Source of the DNA: Hymenobacter sp. BT730
GTDB taxonomy: Bacteria; Bacteroidota; Bacteroidia; Cytophagales; Hymenobacteraceae
NCBI RefSeq assembly: GCF_030542105.1
Contig: NZ_JAUOFB010000003.1
Coordinates: 248,001-312,000 of the forward strand
Direction of reading: 5' to 3'
DNA length: 64,000 bases
Shown: one piece after another, positions 51,402-59,816 of the stretch
Layout of the letters: each line of letters begins with the position of its first letter
Numbering within the stretch: the stretch's first letter is position 1
Notes under the pieces: model-generated
Seen by the model: only the letters and a program-made list of their open reading frames with translations
What the model was told of the DNA's origin: nothing
The model's database searches: none
Position numbers and translations under genes: made by a program

Positions 51402-51884
51402 ATGCTGGAGCCAAGAATAGAATTCTTATCCGAGAAAAAGCTAATAGGCCAGCGGCTGCGAATGTCTTTTGCCAACAATCGAACAGGGGAGTTGTGGCAG
51501 AACATCATGCCCCGGCGCCATGAAATTCAGCAGGCAGTAGGAGCAGACCTATACTCTATGCAGCAGTATCCGCCGGGCTTTTTCACCACTTTCAGCCCAG
51601 CGGCAGAGTTTGAAAAGTGGGCCGGCATAGAAGTGACGGACTTTGGCGCGGTGCCGCCGAATATGGAATCTGTGATAATCCCCGCCGGCCAATACGCCGT
51701 TTTCTTCTACCGAGGGCTTAACACGGATGCCAGCATCTTCCAGTACATTTTAGCTACTTGGCTGCCAGCCTCTGATTACGTGTTAGACGACCGGCCACAT
51801 TTTGAAGTTCTAGGACCGAAGTACAAGAACAATGATCCTGCGTCGGAAGAGGAAATCTGGATTCCGGTTAAATCAAAAAGGTAG
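51402..51884 (+). CDS. GyrI-like / AraC effector-binding domain protein
   Basis: A 160-residue soluble protein of the GyrI-like small-molecule-binding family (PF06445). It starts with EPRIEFLSEKKLIGQRLRMSF and has WQNIMPRRHEIQQAVGADLYSMQQY, then VIIPAGQYAVFFYRGLNT, IFQYILATWLPASDYVLDDRPHFEVLGPKY, EEIWIPVK, the standard GyrI-like order (I-P-x-G-x-Y-A-x-F...W-L-P-x-S-x-Y-x-L-D-x-R-P-x-F-E...I-W-I-P). No DNA-binding domain is attached. The family binds hydrophobic ligands or DNA gyrase in E. coli; function here unknown. Part of the accessory island. Confidence 0.85.
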   Translation: MLEPRIEFLSEKKLIGQRLRMSFANNRTGELWQNIMPRRHEIQQAVGADLYSMQQYPPGFFTTFSPAAEFEKWAGIEVTDFGAVPPNMESVIIPAGQYAVFFYRGLNTDASIFQYILATWLPASDYVLDDRPHFEVLGPKYKNNDPASEEEIWIPVKSKR

Positions 51885-51923
51885 TCCAACACTATCTATT
51901 TCGTTGATATTACGCTTTATGTT

Positions 51924-52088
51924 ATGTTGAAATGGTGCTGGATGGCAGCTACAAGCATAATTATGCTTCTCTATTATTTAAGATATCCAAACGACCATAA
52001 TATTCTGCCTGCTATAATCGGGGTGGGCTTTCTATCGTTCTTCTTATATGCCCTTGCTTGGATCCTAATCAGGATTAAGAAGAATTAG
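51924..52088 (+). CDS. 54-residue two-helix membrane peptide
   Basis: ATG 51924 to TAG 52088 encodes 54 residues: M-L-K-W-C-W then a hydrophobic helix (MAATSIIMLLYYL), a loop RYPNDHN, and a second helix (ILPAIIGVGFLSFFLYALAWILI) ending RIKKN. The AT-rich codons, two clean transmembrane segments and a basic C-terminus support a real gene, though no family is recognised. It lies between the GyrI-like gene and the toxin-antitoxin operator. A candidate for a phage- or island-borne membrane protein. Confidence 0.5.
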   Translation: MLKWCWMAATSIIMLLYYLRYPNDHNILPAIIGVGFLSFFLYALAWILIRIKKN

Positions 52089-52140
52089 GGCTTGAATAAA
52101 CTCAGTATACTAGGTCCTGATTAGCGCTGAAGAAACCAAA

Positions 52141-52173
52141 GGAAAAATTTCCGCGTTATATGGAAAAATTTCC
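52141..52173 (+). promoter_or_regulatory. Duplicated palindromic operator of the TA operon
   Basis: Two identical 12-bp near-palindromes GGAAAAATTTCC (arms GGAAA/TTTCC) at 52141-52152 and 52162-52173, 21 bp apart centre to centre (two helical turns), end 30 bp before the antitoxin ATG. This spacing is typical for a dimeric repressor binding on one DNA face. The antitoxin likely binds here to autoregulate. Confidence 0.7.
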
Positions 52174-52203
52174 ATAGCTTCGTCAACGTCAATTCCCGAA
52201 ACC

Positions 52204-52647
52204 ATGGCCAGCACCGCAACCCGAGTTAAAGCCGCTCCACAAAATATGTGGGCCCAATGGGGCCGCACCGGGCAGGATTCGTTTGCCCTGGTGATGGCGG
52301 CGCGCAAGGGTATTCCGGCCGCTACGGCGTTTGAAGTGGCCGAGGCACTGCACCTGCAACCCAGCCAGTTGGAGGCTATTTATGACCTCTCTACCAAAAC
52401 GCTGCGGAGCTATCTGCAGGATAAAAAGCTGCTGAACGCCGCCAGCAGCGAGAAAACGCTCAAGATTATTGCTCTTTATAACCTGGGCGTGGAAGTGTTT
52501 GGCGAAGCCGATGCGTTTCTGCGCTGGCTGGGCAAGCCTGCCCACGGTCTGGATGGTGAAGTGCCGTTGCGTCTGCTGGAAACCAGCGGCGGCATAGATT
52601 TGGTAGAGGAGGAGCTGAGCCGCATTGCCTACGGCGACCTTGCCTAA
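52204..52647 (+). CDS. Xre/ParS-type antitoxin (DUF2384)
   Basis: A 147-residue antitoxin of the Xre-MbcA-ParS family. An N-terminal helix-turn-helix-like segment (ARKGIPAATAFEVAEALHLQPSQLEAIYDLSTKTL) precedes the MbcA/ParS toxin-binding domain (ALYNLGVEVFGEADAFLRWLGKPAHGLDGEVPLRLLETSGGIDLVEEELSRIAYG). The C-terminal motif F-G-x-x-x-x-x-x-WL-x-x-P-x-x-x-L-x-x-x-x-P-L-x-L-L-x-T-x-x-G-x-x-x-V is diagnostic. It is 2 bp upstream of the RES toxin gene, the usual antitoxin-first order. Palindromic operators lie upstream. Confidence 0.92.
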   Translation: MASTATRVKAAPQNMWAQWGRTGQDSFALVMAARKGIPAATAFEVAEALHLQPSQLEAIYDLSTKTLRSYLQDKKLLNAASSEKTLKIIALYNLGVEVFGEADAFLRWLGKPAHGLDGEVPLRLLETSGGIDLVEEELSRIAYGDLA

Positions 52648-52649
52648 GC

Positions 52650-53114
52650 ATGTTCGTCTACCGCATCTGCCTGGCCAAATATGCCGAAGACCTGTTTGCC
52701 TCCGGCCGCCGCGCCCGCTGGAACAGTAAGGATAGGTTTGTAGTGTACACCGCCGCCACGCGCGCCCTGGCCTGCCTGGAAAACGTAGTGCACCGGAGCG
52801 GTGAAGGTCTGAATGACCAATTTCGGGTCTTGGTCATCGATATCCCCGATGACTTGGCCATCGAAGAAATAAAGCCTACTCAACTGCCCGCCGGATGGGA
52901 AAAAGCCAGCAGCTACTCCGTCTGTCAGCCTTTGGGTGACGCATGGTACGAGCAGCGCAAAGCTGCGGTGTTACGAGTGCCCTCGTCCATTATTCCCCAG
53001 GAAAACAACTACGTCCTGCACACCCGCTACCCGGATTTTAAGCGCATCCGAATTGTGGCTTGGGAAGAGTTTAGCTTTGATAACCGCATCAAGGCAGAGG
53101 AACCGGAAGGCTAA
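52650..53114 (+). CDS. RES-domain toxin
   Basis: A 154-residue RES toxin (PF08808), the ParT type of ADP-ribosyl-transferase or NAD+-hydrolysing toxins. The hallmarks are MFVYRI (Arg5) and the RWNSKDRFVVYTAATRALACLENVVH segment with a catalytic Glu (ALACLE), then GDAWYEQRKAAVLRVPSSIIPQENNYVLH (the G-D-x-W-x-x-x-x-x-x-A-x-L-x-V-P-S signature). It is co-transcribed with the ParS-like antitoxin (2 bp gap). It should deplete NAD+ or ADP-ribosylate a target when not neutralised; the specific target is unknown. The Arg, Tyr and Glu positions needed for catalysis appear intact. Confidence 0.93.
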   Translation: MFVYRICLAKYAEDLFASGRRARWNSKDRFVVYTAATRALACLENVVHRSGEGLNDQFRVLVIDIPDDLAIEEIKPTQLPAGWEKASSYSVCQPLGDAWYEQRKAAVLRVPSSIIPQENNYVLHTRYPDFKRIRIVAWEEFSFDNRIKAEEPEG

Positions 53115-53126
53115 CTAAACCCGTCG

Positions 53127-53265
53127 TTCATGCTGAGCGGAGCCGAAGCATCTCGTGTGCAGTTGTAGCCAGAGTAATTGTCATGCTGAGCGCAGTCGAA
53201 GCATCTTGGTAGTGTAGTAAACCCAACGAAGCGGGAGAGATGCTTCGACTGCGCTCAGCATGACA
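53127..53265. repeat. REP-like palindromic repeat cluster
   Basis: Three copies of a repeat starting TCATGCTGAGCG and ending GAAGCATCT: an imperfect copy at 53127-53155, a copy at 53179-53206, and an inverted copy at 53238-53265. The last two form a perfect 28-bp inverted repeat around a 31-bp spacer. Such REP-like, RAYT-type repeats occur between genes in Bacteroidota. They follow the RES toxin gene and lie before the hypothetical gene at 53305, with no transposase nearby. Confidence 0.75.
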
Positions 53266-53304
53266 CCACTAATAATAAAGTAGCTTCTATTTTAACCTCA
53301 CTCT

Positions 53305-53565
53305 ATGCAAGTCCTCGATATCATTCAAATGTCACCGAAAGAAGTGTTCATCGTGGGCAATCTGGAGGGTGCGGTGAAGCCGGGTCCATGGGAGTTGCGG
53401 CTAAATGGCGAGGCAATAATTACACTGGAAGCCATGGGCGAAGCGCAGATTCAAGGCAGTTCAAAAGGCAAGCTAGCGCCGCCGCGGGTAGTGGTTTGCA
53501 AAGGGCAGGTAGACAAAAGCCGCTTTGACTTTACCAAGGATGAAGTGATGTTGGTGAAGATGTAA
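53305..53565 (+). CDS. Hypothetical small protein, beta-rich
   Basis: An 86-residue protein that I do not recognise. It starts MQVLDIIQMSPKEVFIVGNLEGAV and is rich in short beta-strand segments (ELRLNGEAIITLEAM; RVVVCKGQV; FDFTKDEVMLVKM) with Gly turns, compatible with a small beta-barrel. No signal peptide or membrane helix is visible. GC content is normal for the genome. It sits between the repeat cluster and the envelope cluster. A translation-factor-like beta fold is possible but speculative. Confidence 0.6.
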   Translation: MQVLDIIQMSPKEVFIVGNLEGAVKPGPWELRLNGEAIITLEAMGEAQIQGSSKGKLAPPRVVVCKGQVDKSRFDFTKDEVMLVKM

Positions 53566-53715
53566 AGCGGAGCAACAGCTGCCTGGCACACCAAAACTTC
53601 TCCTCAACACGTTACAACCGGCAAAAAAGGGCATTTTAGCGGCAACCCGCCGTAAACTTTTCGCTACTTTTGGCCATATGCGGCCTTTGGAGGCCGCCTC
53701 CCGTAACGACCCGCA

Positions 53716-56700
53716 ATGAAGTTTATAAACCGGATTGTACTGGCTGCTGCCCTTGGCACGGCGGCCCCGCTAGCGGCTCAGGCCCAGCAGACGCAGGTTT
53801 TCGCCAACGATGAACGCTACTTCCAGGCAGGCCTGGAGCTTTTCGACCGCGCCAAGTACGGCGCCGCCCAGGTGGCTTTTCAGCATTACCTGGAGCTGGC
53901 CCAGCGCCGCACAGGCGACCAGCAGGACCGCACCACCGATGCCGAGTACTACTACGCCGTATCGGGTCTGTACTTGCTGCACCCCGATGCCGAAGGCCGC
54001 ATTCTGGCCTTTGCCGGGCGCAACCCGGCGCATCCCAAGGCTGCCGTGGCGTTTTTTGAGCTGGGTAAATTCTACTTCGATAAGAAAAATTACCCTAAGG
54101 CCATTGAGTACCTGCAGAAAGTAGGGCCCGATAACCTGTCAGCGGACCAGCGGGCGGAGTCGGAGTTTAAGCTGGGTTACAGCTACTTTGCCCAGAAGCA
54201 GTTTGATAAAGCCCGCCTGCTCTTCGACCGTAACAAGCAGGGCAACCACCAGTATCACTACGCCAGCAGCTACTACGCCGGCTACCTGGCCTACCTGAAC
54301 AACGACTTTGCCGGCGCGCGCAAAGACCTGGCCGTGGCCGAGGAGAACGACGCCTACCGCCCCGTGGTGCCGGCTGTGATGACGCAGATTTACTACAAGG
54401 AAGGCGACCTGGACGGGCTCATCAGCTACGGCACCAAAGCCCTGGCCCAAACGCCACTGCCACAAAGCGCCGATGAAATTCAGTTGCTGGTAGGGGATGC
54501 CTTCTATCAGAAGAAGGACTATAAACAGGCCGCTGAGTATTTCGACCGGTATGCCAACGGCCGCAAACGCATTGAGCCGGAGGTGCAATACAAAGTAGGC
54601 TTCGCCAACTACAAGATGGGCGACTACAAAGGCGCCATTGGTAGCCTGAAAGGCGTGGCTGCCCGCCGCGACTCACTGGGGCAGAACGCCGCCTACCATC
54701 TGGGGTTGAGTTATATGCAAACCAATCAGAAGCAGCTGGCCCTGAACTCTTTTGATGCCGCGCGCAAGCAGAACTTCGATAAGAACATCACCGAAAATGC
54801 TACGCTGAAATATGCCCAGCTGAACTATGAGCTGGGTAACTCGGCAGAGGTAATTGCGGCGCTGAAAGACTTCAACAAGAAATTCCCCCGCTCCAAGAAT
54901 GCCCCCGCGGCGGATGATATTCTGAGCGAGAGTTTCCTGAACTCCAACGACTATGCCCAAGCCCTGAACTATCTGGAGGGCCTGGACAACCGGAGCAGCA
55001 AGCTGAATGCCACCTATCAGCGCGTGGCCTACTATCAAGCTGCCACACTTTACAACAACACCCGCTACAACGAGGCGCTGCCCTTAGTAGAAAAGTCCCT
55101 GAAATACCCGCAGGATGATGCTCTGCAGGCTGCCGCCCAAGTATTGCAGGGAGACTTGTACAGCGTAGGTCAGCAGTATCAGCCGGCTATTACCAGCTAC
55201 ACTGCCGCGCTACGCACTGCAGCAAGTGGCCCTGCTTCGCAAACTACCTTCGATCAGCAGGCCCGCTACGGCCTGGGCTACGCCTACTACAACACCAAGC
55301 AGTATGAGCGTGCCCGTCCGCAGTTTCAGGCGTACCTGAGCGATGCGCAGGCCAAGCCCACTGACCCCAATTATTACGACGTAGTACTACGTCTGGCCGA
55401 CATCAACTATATAGCTAAAAGCTACCAGCAGGCGCTGGATGGCTACAACAAGGTCATCAACGCCAACGCCGCCGATAAGGACTACGCCTACTACCAGAAG
55501 AGCGTAACGCTGGGGCTGATGGGCCGCCGCGACGAGGCAGCCAGCACACTGGCCACGCTGCTGAAAACCGCGCCCAGCTCCCGCTACGCCGATGACGCCG
55601 TGTATCAGCAGGCTGATTTGGAATTCCAGGGCGGTAACTATCAGGCCGCCGTGGCCGGCTTCACGCGCCTGCTCGACAACCGCCCCAACAGCCCGCTGGT
55701 GCCCACTACGCTGCAAAAACGGGGGGTAGCTTACGCCAACCTGGACCAGCAGGATAAAGCCGTAGCCGATTTCAAACGGGTGCTGGACCAATATCCGCGC
55801 AGCAAAGCCGCCAGTAGTGCTATTTACTCGCTGCAGCAGTCTTCCACGGCTCTGGGGCAGACGGCGGAGTTTGATATGTACCTGGCGCGCTATAAGCAGC
55901 AGAATCCCAATGACGCCGCGGTGGAAAGCGTGGAGTTTGAGGCCGCCAAGTCCTTGTACCTCGCTGAGAAGTACGAGCTGGCCATTCCCAAGCTGGATGC
56001 TTATCTGAAGCAATACCCGGGCAATGCGCTGTCGGCGGATGGGCGCTACTTCCTGGCCGACTCTTATCTGAAGACCGGTAAGAAGGACCTGGCGCTGCCC
56101 CGCCTGCGCGCGGTGGTAGAAGAAGGCAAATCAGAGTTTCTGAACCGGGCTATTGGCCGGGTAGCCGAGCTGGAGTTCGAGAACAAGAACTACTCTGAAG
56201 CCATCAAGTACTACGCACGGCTGCGGGAAGTGTCGCAGAGCAAGCGCGAAATTGCCAATGCTGCGCTGGGGCTGATGAAGAGCTACTACGAGAGCGGTGA
56301 CTATGCTGCCACGCGCCGCACGGCGGAAGAACTGCAGGCTATGGGCAATGCCTCGCTGAACGCTACCAACTCGGCGCTGCTGTATCTGGGCAAAGCCAGC
56401 TACAAAGCAGGCAACCTGGACCAGGCCGTAACGGAGCTGGGCAAAGCCGCCGGCACCGCTACCGATGAAATTGGAGCCGAAGCGCAGTACCTGCTGGCCG
56501 AAGTTCTGTTCAAGCAGCAGAAGTATGATGCCGCGTTGGATGCCGCCTACAAGAGCAACTCCAGCTTCTCCAACTATGAGCTGTGGCAGGGCCGCTCGTT
56601 CCTGCTGATTGCTGACATCTACACGGCGCAGGGCGAAACCTTCCAGGCAAAAGCTACGCTGAACTCCATCATCGACAATAAATTCCCGGTGCCGGAAATT

Positions 56701-56910
56701 ATTGAAGGAGCCAAACAGCGGCTGGCTGCACTGGACAGCGGTGCAACTCCGGCTGCGCCTGCCAAACCCACTCCGTCCAAGGCAGGCGCCGGCAAAGCCC
56801 CCTCCACCGGCAAGCCTGCCACAACGGGCAAACGCACGCCGCTGAAAAACTCCCTGACCGACACGCCCACGGACTCAACGGCCACGCCCGCCAATTCCGA
56901 CGAACAGTAA
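53716..56910 (+). CDS. Giant periplasmic TPR protein
   Basis: A 1064-residue protein with a signal peptide (MKFINRIVLAAALGTAAPLAAQAQQ). It contains ~25 TPR-like units (e.g. AVAFFELGKFYFDKKNYPKAIEYLQKVG, VQYKVGFANYKMGDYKGAIGSLKGVA, RYFLADSYLKTGKKDLALPRLRAV), from residue ~30 to ~1010. The last ~50 residues are a Pro/Ala/Thr-rich tail (GAGKAPSTGKPATTGKRTP). It starts the cluster that leads to an outer-membrane barrel, a HU-CCDC81/SPOR protein, ExbB/ExbD and TonB. A scaffold or a YbgF-like factor linking the envelope to the energised complex is plausible; the function is not proven. Confidence 0.88.
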   Translation: MKFINRIVLAAALGTAAPLAAQAQQTQVFANDERYFQAGLELFDRAKYGAAQVAFQHYLELAQRRTGDQQDRTTDAEYYYAVSGLYLLHPDAEGRILAFAGRNPAHPKAAVAFFELGKFYFDKKNYPKAIEYLQKVGPDNLSADQRAESEFKLGYSYFAQKQFDKARLLFDRNKQGNHQYHYASSYYAGYLAYLNNDFAGARKDLAVAEENDAYRPVVPAVMTQIYYKEGDLDGLISYGTKALAQTPLPQSADEIQLLVGDAFYQKKDYKQAAEYFDRYANGRKRIEPEVQYKVGFANYKMGDYKGAIGSLKGVAARRDSLGQNAAYHLGLSYMQTNQKQLALNSFDAARKQNFDKNITENATLKYAQLNYELGNSAEVIAALKDFNKKFPRSKNAPAADDILSESFLNSNDYAQALNYLEGLDNRSSKLNATYQRVAYYQAATLYNNTRYNEALPLVEKSLKYPQDDALQAAAQVLQGDLYSVGQQYQPAITSYTAALRTAASGPASQTTFDQQARYGLGYAYYNTKQYERARPQFQAYLSDAQAKPTDPNYYDVVLRLADINYIAKSYQQALDGYNKVINANAADKDYAYYQKSVTLGLMGRRDEAASTLATLLKTAPSSRYADDAVYQQADLEFQGGNYQAAVAGFTRLLDNRPNSPLVPTTLQKRGVAYANLDQQDKAVADFKRVLDQYPRSKAASSAIYSLQQSSTALGQTAEFDMYLARYKQQNPNDAAVESVEFEAAKSLYLAEKYELAIPKLDAYLKQYPGNALSADGRYFLADSYLKTGKKDLALPRLRAVVEEGKSEFLNRAIGRVAELEFENKNYSEAIKYYARLREVSQSKREIANAALGLMKSYYESGDYAATRRTAEELQAMGNASLNATNSALLYLGKASYKAGNLDQAVTELGKAAGTATDEIGAEAQYLLAEVLFKQQKYDAALDAAYKSNSSFSNYELWQGRSFLLIADIYTAQGETFQAKATLNSIIDNKFPVPEIIEGAKQRLAALDSGATPAAPAKPTPSKAGAGKAPSTGKPATTGKRTPLKNSLTDTPTDSTATPANSDEQ

Positions 56911-56985
56911 GCCGGTTATTCAAACCCATTACCCATGGTTCGGCAGGAGCGGAGTACGGCTCCTGTCTGCATCAACCCCAACTAT

Positions 56986-58683
56986 ATGACGCTTCGCTCT
57001 CCTCAGATTCTTGCCCTTGCTGCCGTGCTGGCGGCCAGTGCCGCGCCCCGTACCCTGTGGGCGCAGACCACCCGCGGCAAGATTGAAGACGCAGAAATTG
57101 AAATCGTGAAGGAGCGGGTAAATCAACTGCCCGAGGCCACCCGAAATTTTGATAAGATCAAAATTGAGCCGCCGGCGAAAGGTGACCAGCAGGTGAAGTA
57201 CTCCTTCCAGGACTTCCAGCTGCCTTCCAATAACCTGAACCCATCGGTGCGGGTGCTCACCATTAAGCAGGAAGAACTGGCCCCGCTGCTGGGTAATTAT
57301 GCCAAGGCAGCCATAGGTAACTATGGCTCCTTATACGGAAAGCTCTACCTGCACAACACCCGGGACAATGCGGCTTCCTACGGCGTAAACCTAAGCCATA
57401 TTTCCTCAGCTAAGGGTCCGGTAGATGGCAAGAACTCAGCCAGCAGCCAGAGCAGCTTAGGCCTGAATGGGGAAACCTACAGCGGTCCGCTTACCCTGGG
57501 CGGCAGCCTGGATATGGGCCATGAGCGTTACAATTTCTACGGGTATAAGGCTCAGAATGAACGCCCCGACGCCGACTCGCTCAAGCACGCCTTCAACCGC
57601 GCCGCGGCCAAAGTGTACTTGCGCAACCGCGCCGCCGATGCCCAGTTTCAGTATGACCTGAGCGCCGGCTTTAACTTCTGGAAAGACAACCTGGAAGCCC
57701 GTGAAAGCAATTTCCTGGTGGGGCTGCAATCCAAGTACTACCTCACGGAAAATACCCGCGTAGCCATCAACGGCGACGCCTCGTTCATCTCTTATAAAGA
57801 CTCCCTAACGGTAAGCCGGCCCTATGTGCAGGTAACGCCCGCGTTTGAAGTAGACCTGGACCGGCTGGATATTTCGCTGGGCGCTACCATCGGATACACC
57901 GGCGACACTATTGGCACGGCCAAGCAACTGAGTGTAAACCCGGCCGTGCGCCTGGGCTATACCGTGGCCGAGGATAAGTTTGTGGTGTATGCCGGCCTGG
58001 GCGGTGGGCTGCAGCGCGTGACCATGTACGATCTGAGCACTGAAAACCCCTGGTTGGGCCGAAACCAACGTGTGGCCGATACGCACCGGGGCCCTTCGCT
58101 GTTCGTTGGTTTTAATGCTGCACCGGTGCGGGCACTGGAGCTGAACGCCAAAGTAACCGTAGCCCAGGACCAGAACCTGTACTTCTACAACAACTCCCTG
58201 CGCGACCAAAGCCGGTTTGATTTAGTCTACGACCGGAAATCGACGCAGCTGTTGAATGTGCATGGCGAGCTGCTGTATAATGCCGCCGAGCGGTTCCGTT
58301 TAGGCTTTAAAGGCGACTACAACAGCTATAAGGTGCATTCGCTGGAAAAAGCTTTTCACCGTCCCAATTTCCAGGGCTCGTTTTTCAGCACCTACAACAT
58401 GAACGACAAGCTCCTGCTGGGCGCCGAACTGTACACTCTGAGTTCCAGCTTTGGCTCTGAGTTCGTGCCCGGTACCTTCGAACCCGCCTACACGCCGGAC
58501 CATCTGGCTCCCAAGGCAACCGACAGTGTTCTGGACCTTAATCTGCGGGCGGATTACCGTTTTACGGAAAATCTATCAATATTTGCTTTGGGCAACAACC
58601 TGCTGGGCCGCAAATACGAGCGTTTCCTGTACTATCCGGTGAAAGGCGTGAACGTGCTGGCGGGGGTTACCTATGAGTTTTAA
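56986..58683 (+). CDS. Outer-membrane beta-barrel protein
   Basis: A 565-residue outer-membrane protein: signal peptide (MTLRSPQILALAAVLAASAAPRTLWAQT), then a short helical segment (KIEDAEIEIVKERVNQLPEATRNFDKI), then a long series of amphipathic beta strands (YGSLYGKLYLHNTRD, RFRLGFKGDYNSYKVHS, ELNAKVTVAQDQNLYFYNN), ending in NVLAGVTYEF, whose last residue is Phe as needed by the Bam machine. There is no plug domain or TonB box. A similar protein accompanies the same TPR gene in other Bacteroidota, suggesting a porin or assembly-factor role, but no function is known. 75 bp separate it from the TPR gene. Confidence 0.8.
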   Translation: MTLRSPQILALAAVLAASAAPRTLWAQTTRGKIEDAEIEIVKERVNQLPEATRNFDKIKIEPPAKGDQQVKYSFQDFQLPSNNLNPSVRVLTIKQEELAPLLGNYAKAAIGNYGSLYGKLYLHNTRDNAASYGVNLSHISSAKGPVDGKNSASSQSSLGLNGETYSGPLTLGGSLDMGHERYNFYGYKAQNERPDADSLKHAFNRAAAKVYLRNRAADAQFQYDLSAGFNFWKDNLEARESNFLVGLQSKYYLTENTRVAINGDASFISYKDSLTVSRPYVQVTPAFEVDLDRLDISLGATIGYTGDTIGTAKQLSVNPAVRLGYTVAEDKFVVYAGLGGGLQRVTMYDLSTENPWLGRNQRVADTHRGPSLFVGFNAAPVRALELNAKVTVAQDQNLYFYNNSLRDQSRFDLVYDRKSTQLLNVHGELLYNAAERFRLGFKGDYNSYKVHSLEKAFHRPNFQGSFFSTYNMNDKLLLGAELYTLSSSFGSEFVPGTFEPAYTPDHLAPKATDSVLDLNLRADYRFTENLSIFALGNNLLGRKYERFLYYPVKGVNVLAGVTYEF

Positions 58684-59815
58684 CCTTTTGCTATCCGTTC
58701 CAAGCCACCGTCCCTTGCAGCTATCTGACCACATCCGCGCCTTGCTGCGCGAGCACGACTGCGTTATCATTCCCGATTTCGGGGGACTTATTTCCGACTA
58801 TGCTCCTGCCCATATTCATCCGGTACGCCACACATTGGCCCCGCCGGATAAACGGGTAGCTTTCAACCAGGCACTTACCCGCAACGATGGGCTTCTGGTA
58901 GATGCCCTGAGCAACACACTCAATATCACTTCGGCCCAGGCCCGCCAGTTGGTGCGGGAGGCTGTAGCCCGTTTGCAGGGCGAGTTGGCCGAAAACCACC
59001 GCACGGAGCTTCCGGGTATTGGCGTATTCCGGTATGCAGCCGGTCGAGGTCTTGATTTTGAATATACGGGTACCCAGAATTTGCTGTCGGCCAGCTATGG
59101 TTTGCCCGAGCTGCTCTCGCGCCCCGTGCGCGCTACCGATGCGCTGATTGCCCGCGAACGTCCCACGGAGGTGGCTCCGCTGCTGGCTATTACGCGCCGT
59201 CGTTTGGGTAAGCGCGTATTTAATACACTGGCTGCGGTAGTTGTATCCGGCCTGGTGCTGTCAGCTAACTACATGTTGGCCCAACGCTTGGACTATCTCC
59301 CCGCCAGCCTGAAGTTCTCCAGTGAAACTGTAGCCCAGGCCCCTGCAACGCCGACGCCCAAGCATCAGCAGGCTGCCTTGGCCCAGACCGACTGGGACGA
59401 TCAGCGCGTAGTAGAGCCAGTAGCGGAAGCAACGCCGCCTGAAGTTAAGACTGCGCCAACTGCACCAGCCAAAGCCCCGGCTACGGCAGCTGCAACTTCT
59501 ACTGTACCTCCAGTGTCGGTTGCCAAAGAAAAACAGCCGGTTATCTCCGAGACAATTTCTACCATCACCAACCGTTGGTACGTGGTGACGGCGGCGCTGA
59601 CAAACGCTAAAGCAGCCGAGCAGCTACGCAAGCAATATGTAAGCAAGGGCATTGCAGTAAAGCTGCTAACGCCCCGCCGCGGTAACCGCTTCGTGCAGGG
59701 CACCCGTTACTACCGCATTTCTGTAGCCGACTTCGCAGACAAGGCTTCGGCAAAGAGCAGCCTGCCCGCGCTGCGTAAGAGATTCGGCAACGACATTCTG
59801 GCCACCAATTATTAG
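58673..59815 (+). CDS. HU-CCDC81 / SPOR domain protein
   Basis: A 380-residue single-pass protein. Residues ~15-145 are a pair of HU-like domains (HU-CCDC81 type): LSDHIRALLREHDCVIIPDFGGLISDY, VAFNQALTRNDGLLVDALSN, LPGIGVFRYAAG. A membrane helix is at ~183-203 (FNTLAAVVVSGLVLSANYML). The outer part has an Ala/Pro/Thr-rich linker (~215-295) and a SPOR domain (~300-380, NRWYVVTAALTNAKAAEQLRKQYVSKG ... YYRISVADFADKASAKSSLPALRKRFGN). The start ATG 58673 overlaps the barrel gene's stop by 11 bp, implying translational coupling. A link of DNA or cytosolic partners to septal peptidoglycan is suggested by domains. Confidence 0.9.
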   Translation: MSFNLLLSVPSHRPLQLSDHIRALLREHDCVIIPDFGGLISDYAPAHIHPVRHTLAPPDKRVAFNQALTRNDGLLVDALSNTLNITSAQARQLVREAVARLQGELAENHRTELPGIGVFRYAAGRGLDFEYTGTQNLLSASYGLPELLSRPVRATDALIARERPTEVAPLLAITRRRLGKRVFNTLAAVVVSGLVLSANYMLAQRLDYLPASLKFSSETVAQAPATPTPKHQQAALAQTDWDDQRVVEPVAEATPPEVKTAPTAPAKAPATAAATSTVPPVSVAKEKQPVISETISTITNRWYVVTAALTNAKAAEQLRKQYVSKGIAVKLLTPRRGNRFVQGTRYYRISVADFADKASAKSSLPALRKRFGNDILATNY

Positions 59816-59816
59816 C

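Noticed and set aside
52650..53114. Defence or CRISPR-associated function of the RES gene
   Set aside because: The RES signature and the adjacent ParS-like antitoxin give a simpler toxin-antitoxin explanation; no cas genes or spacer repeats occur.
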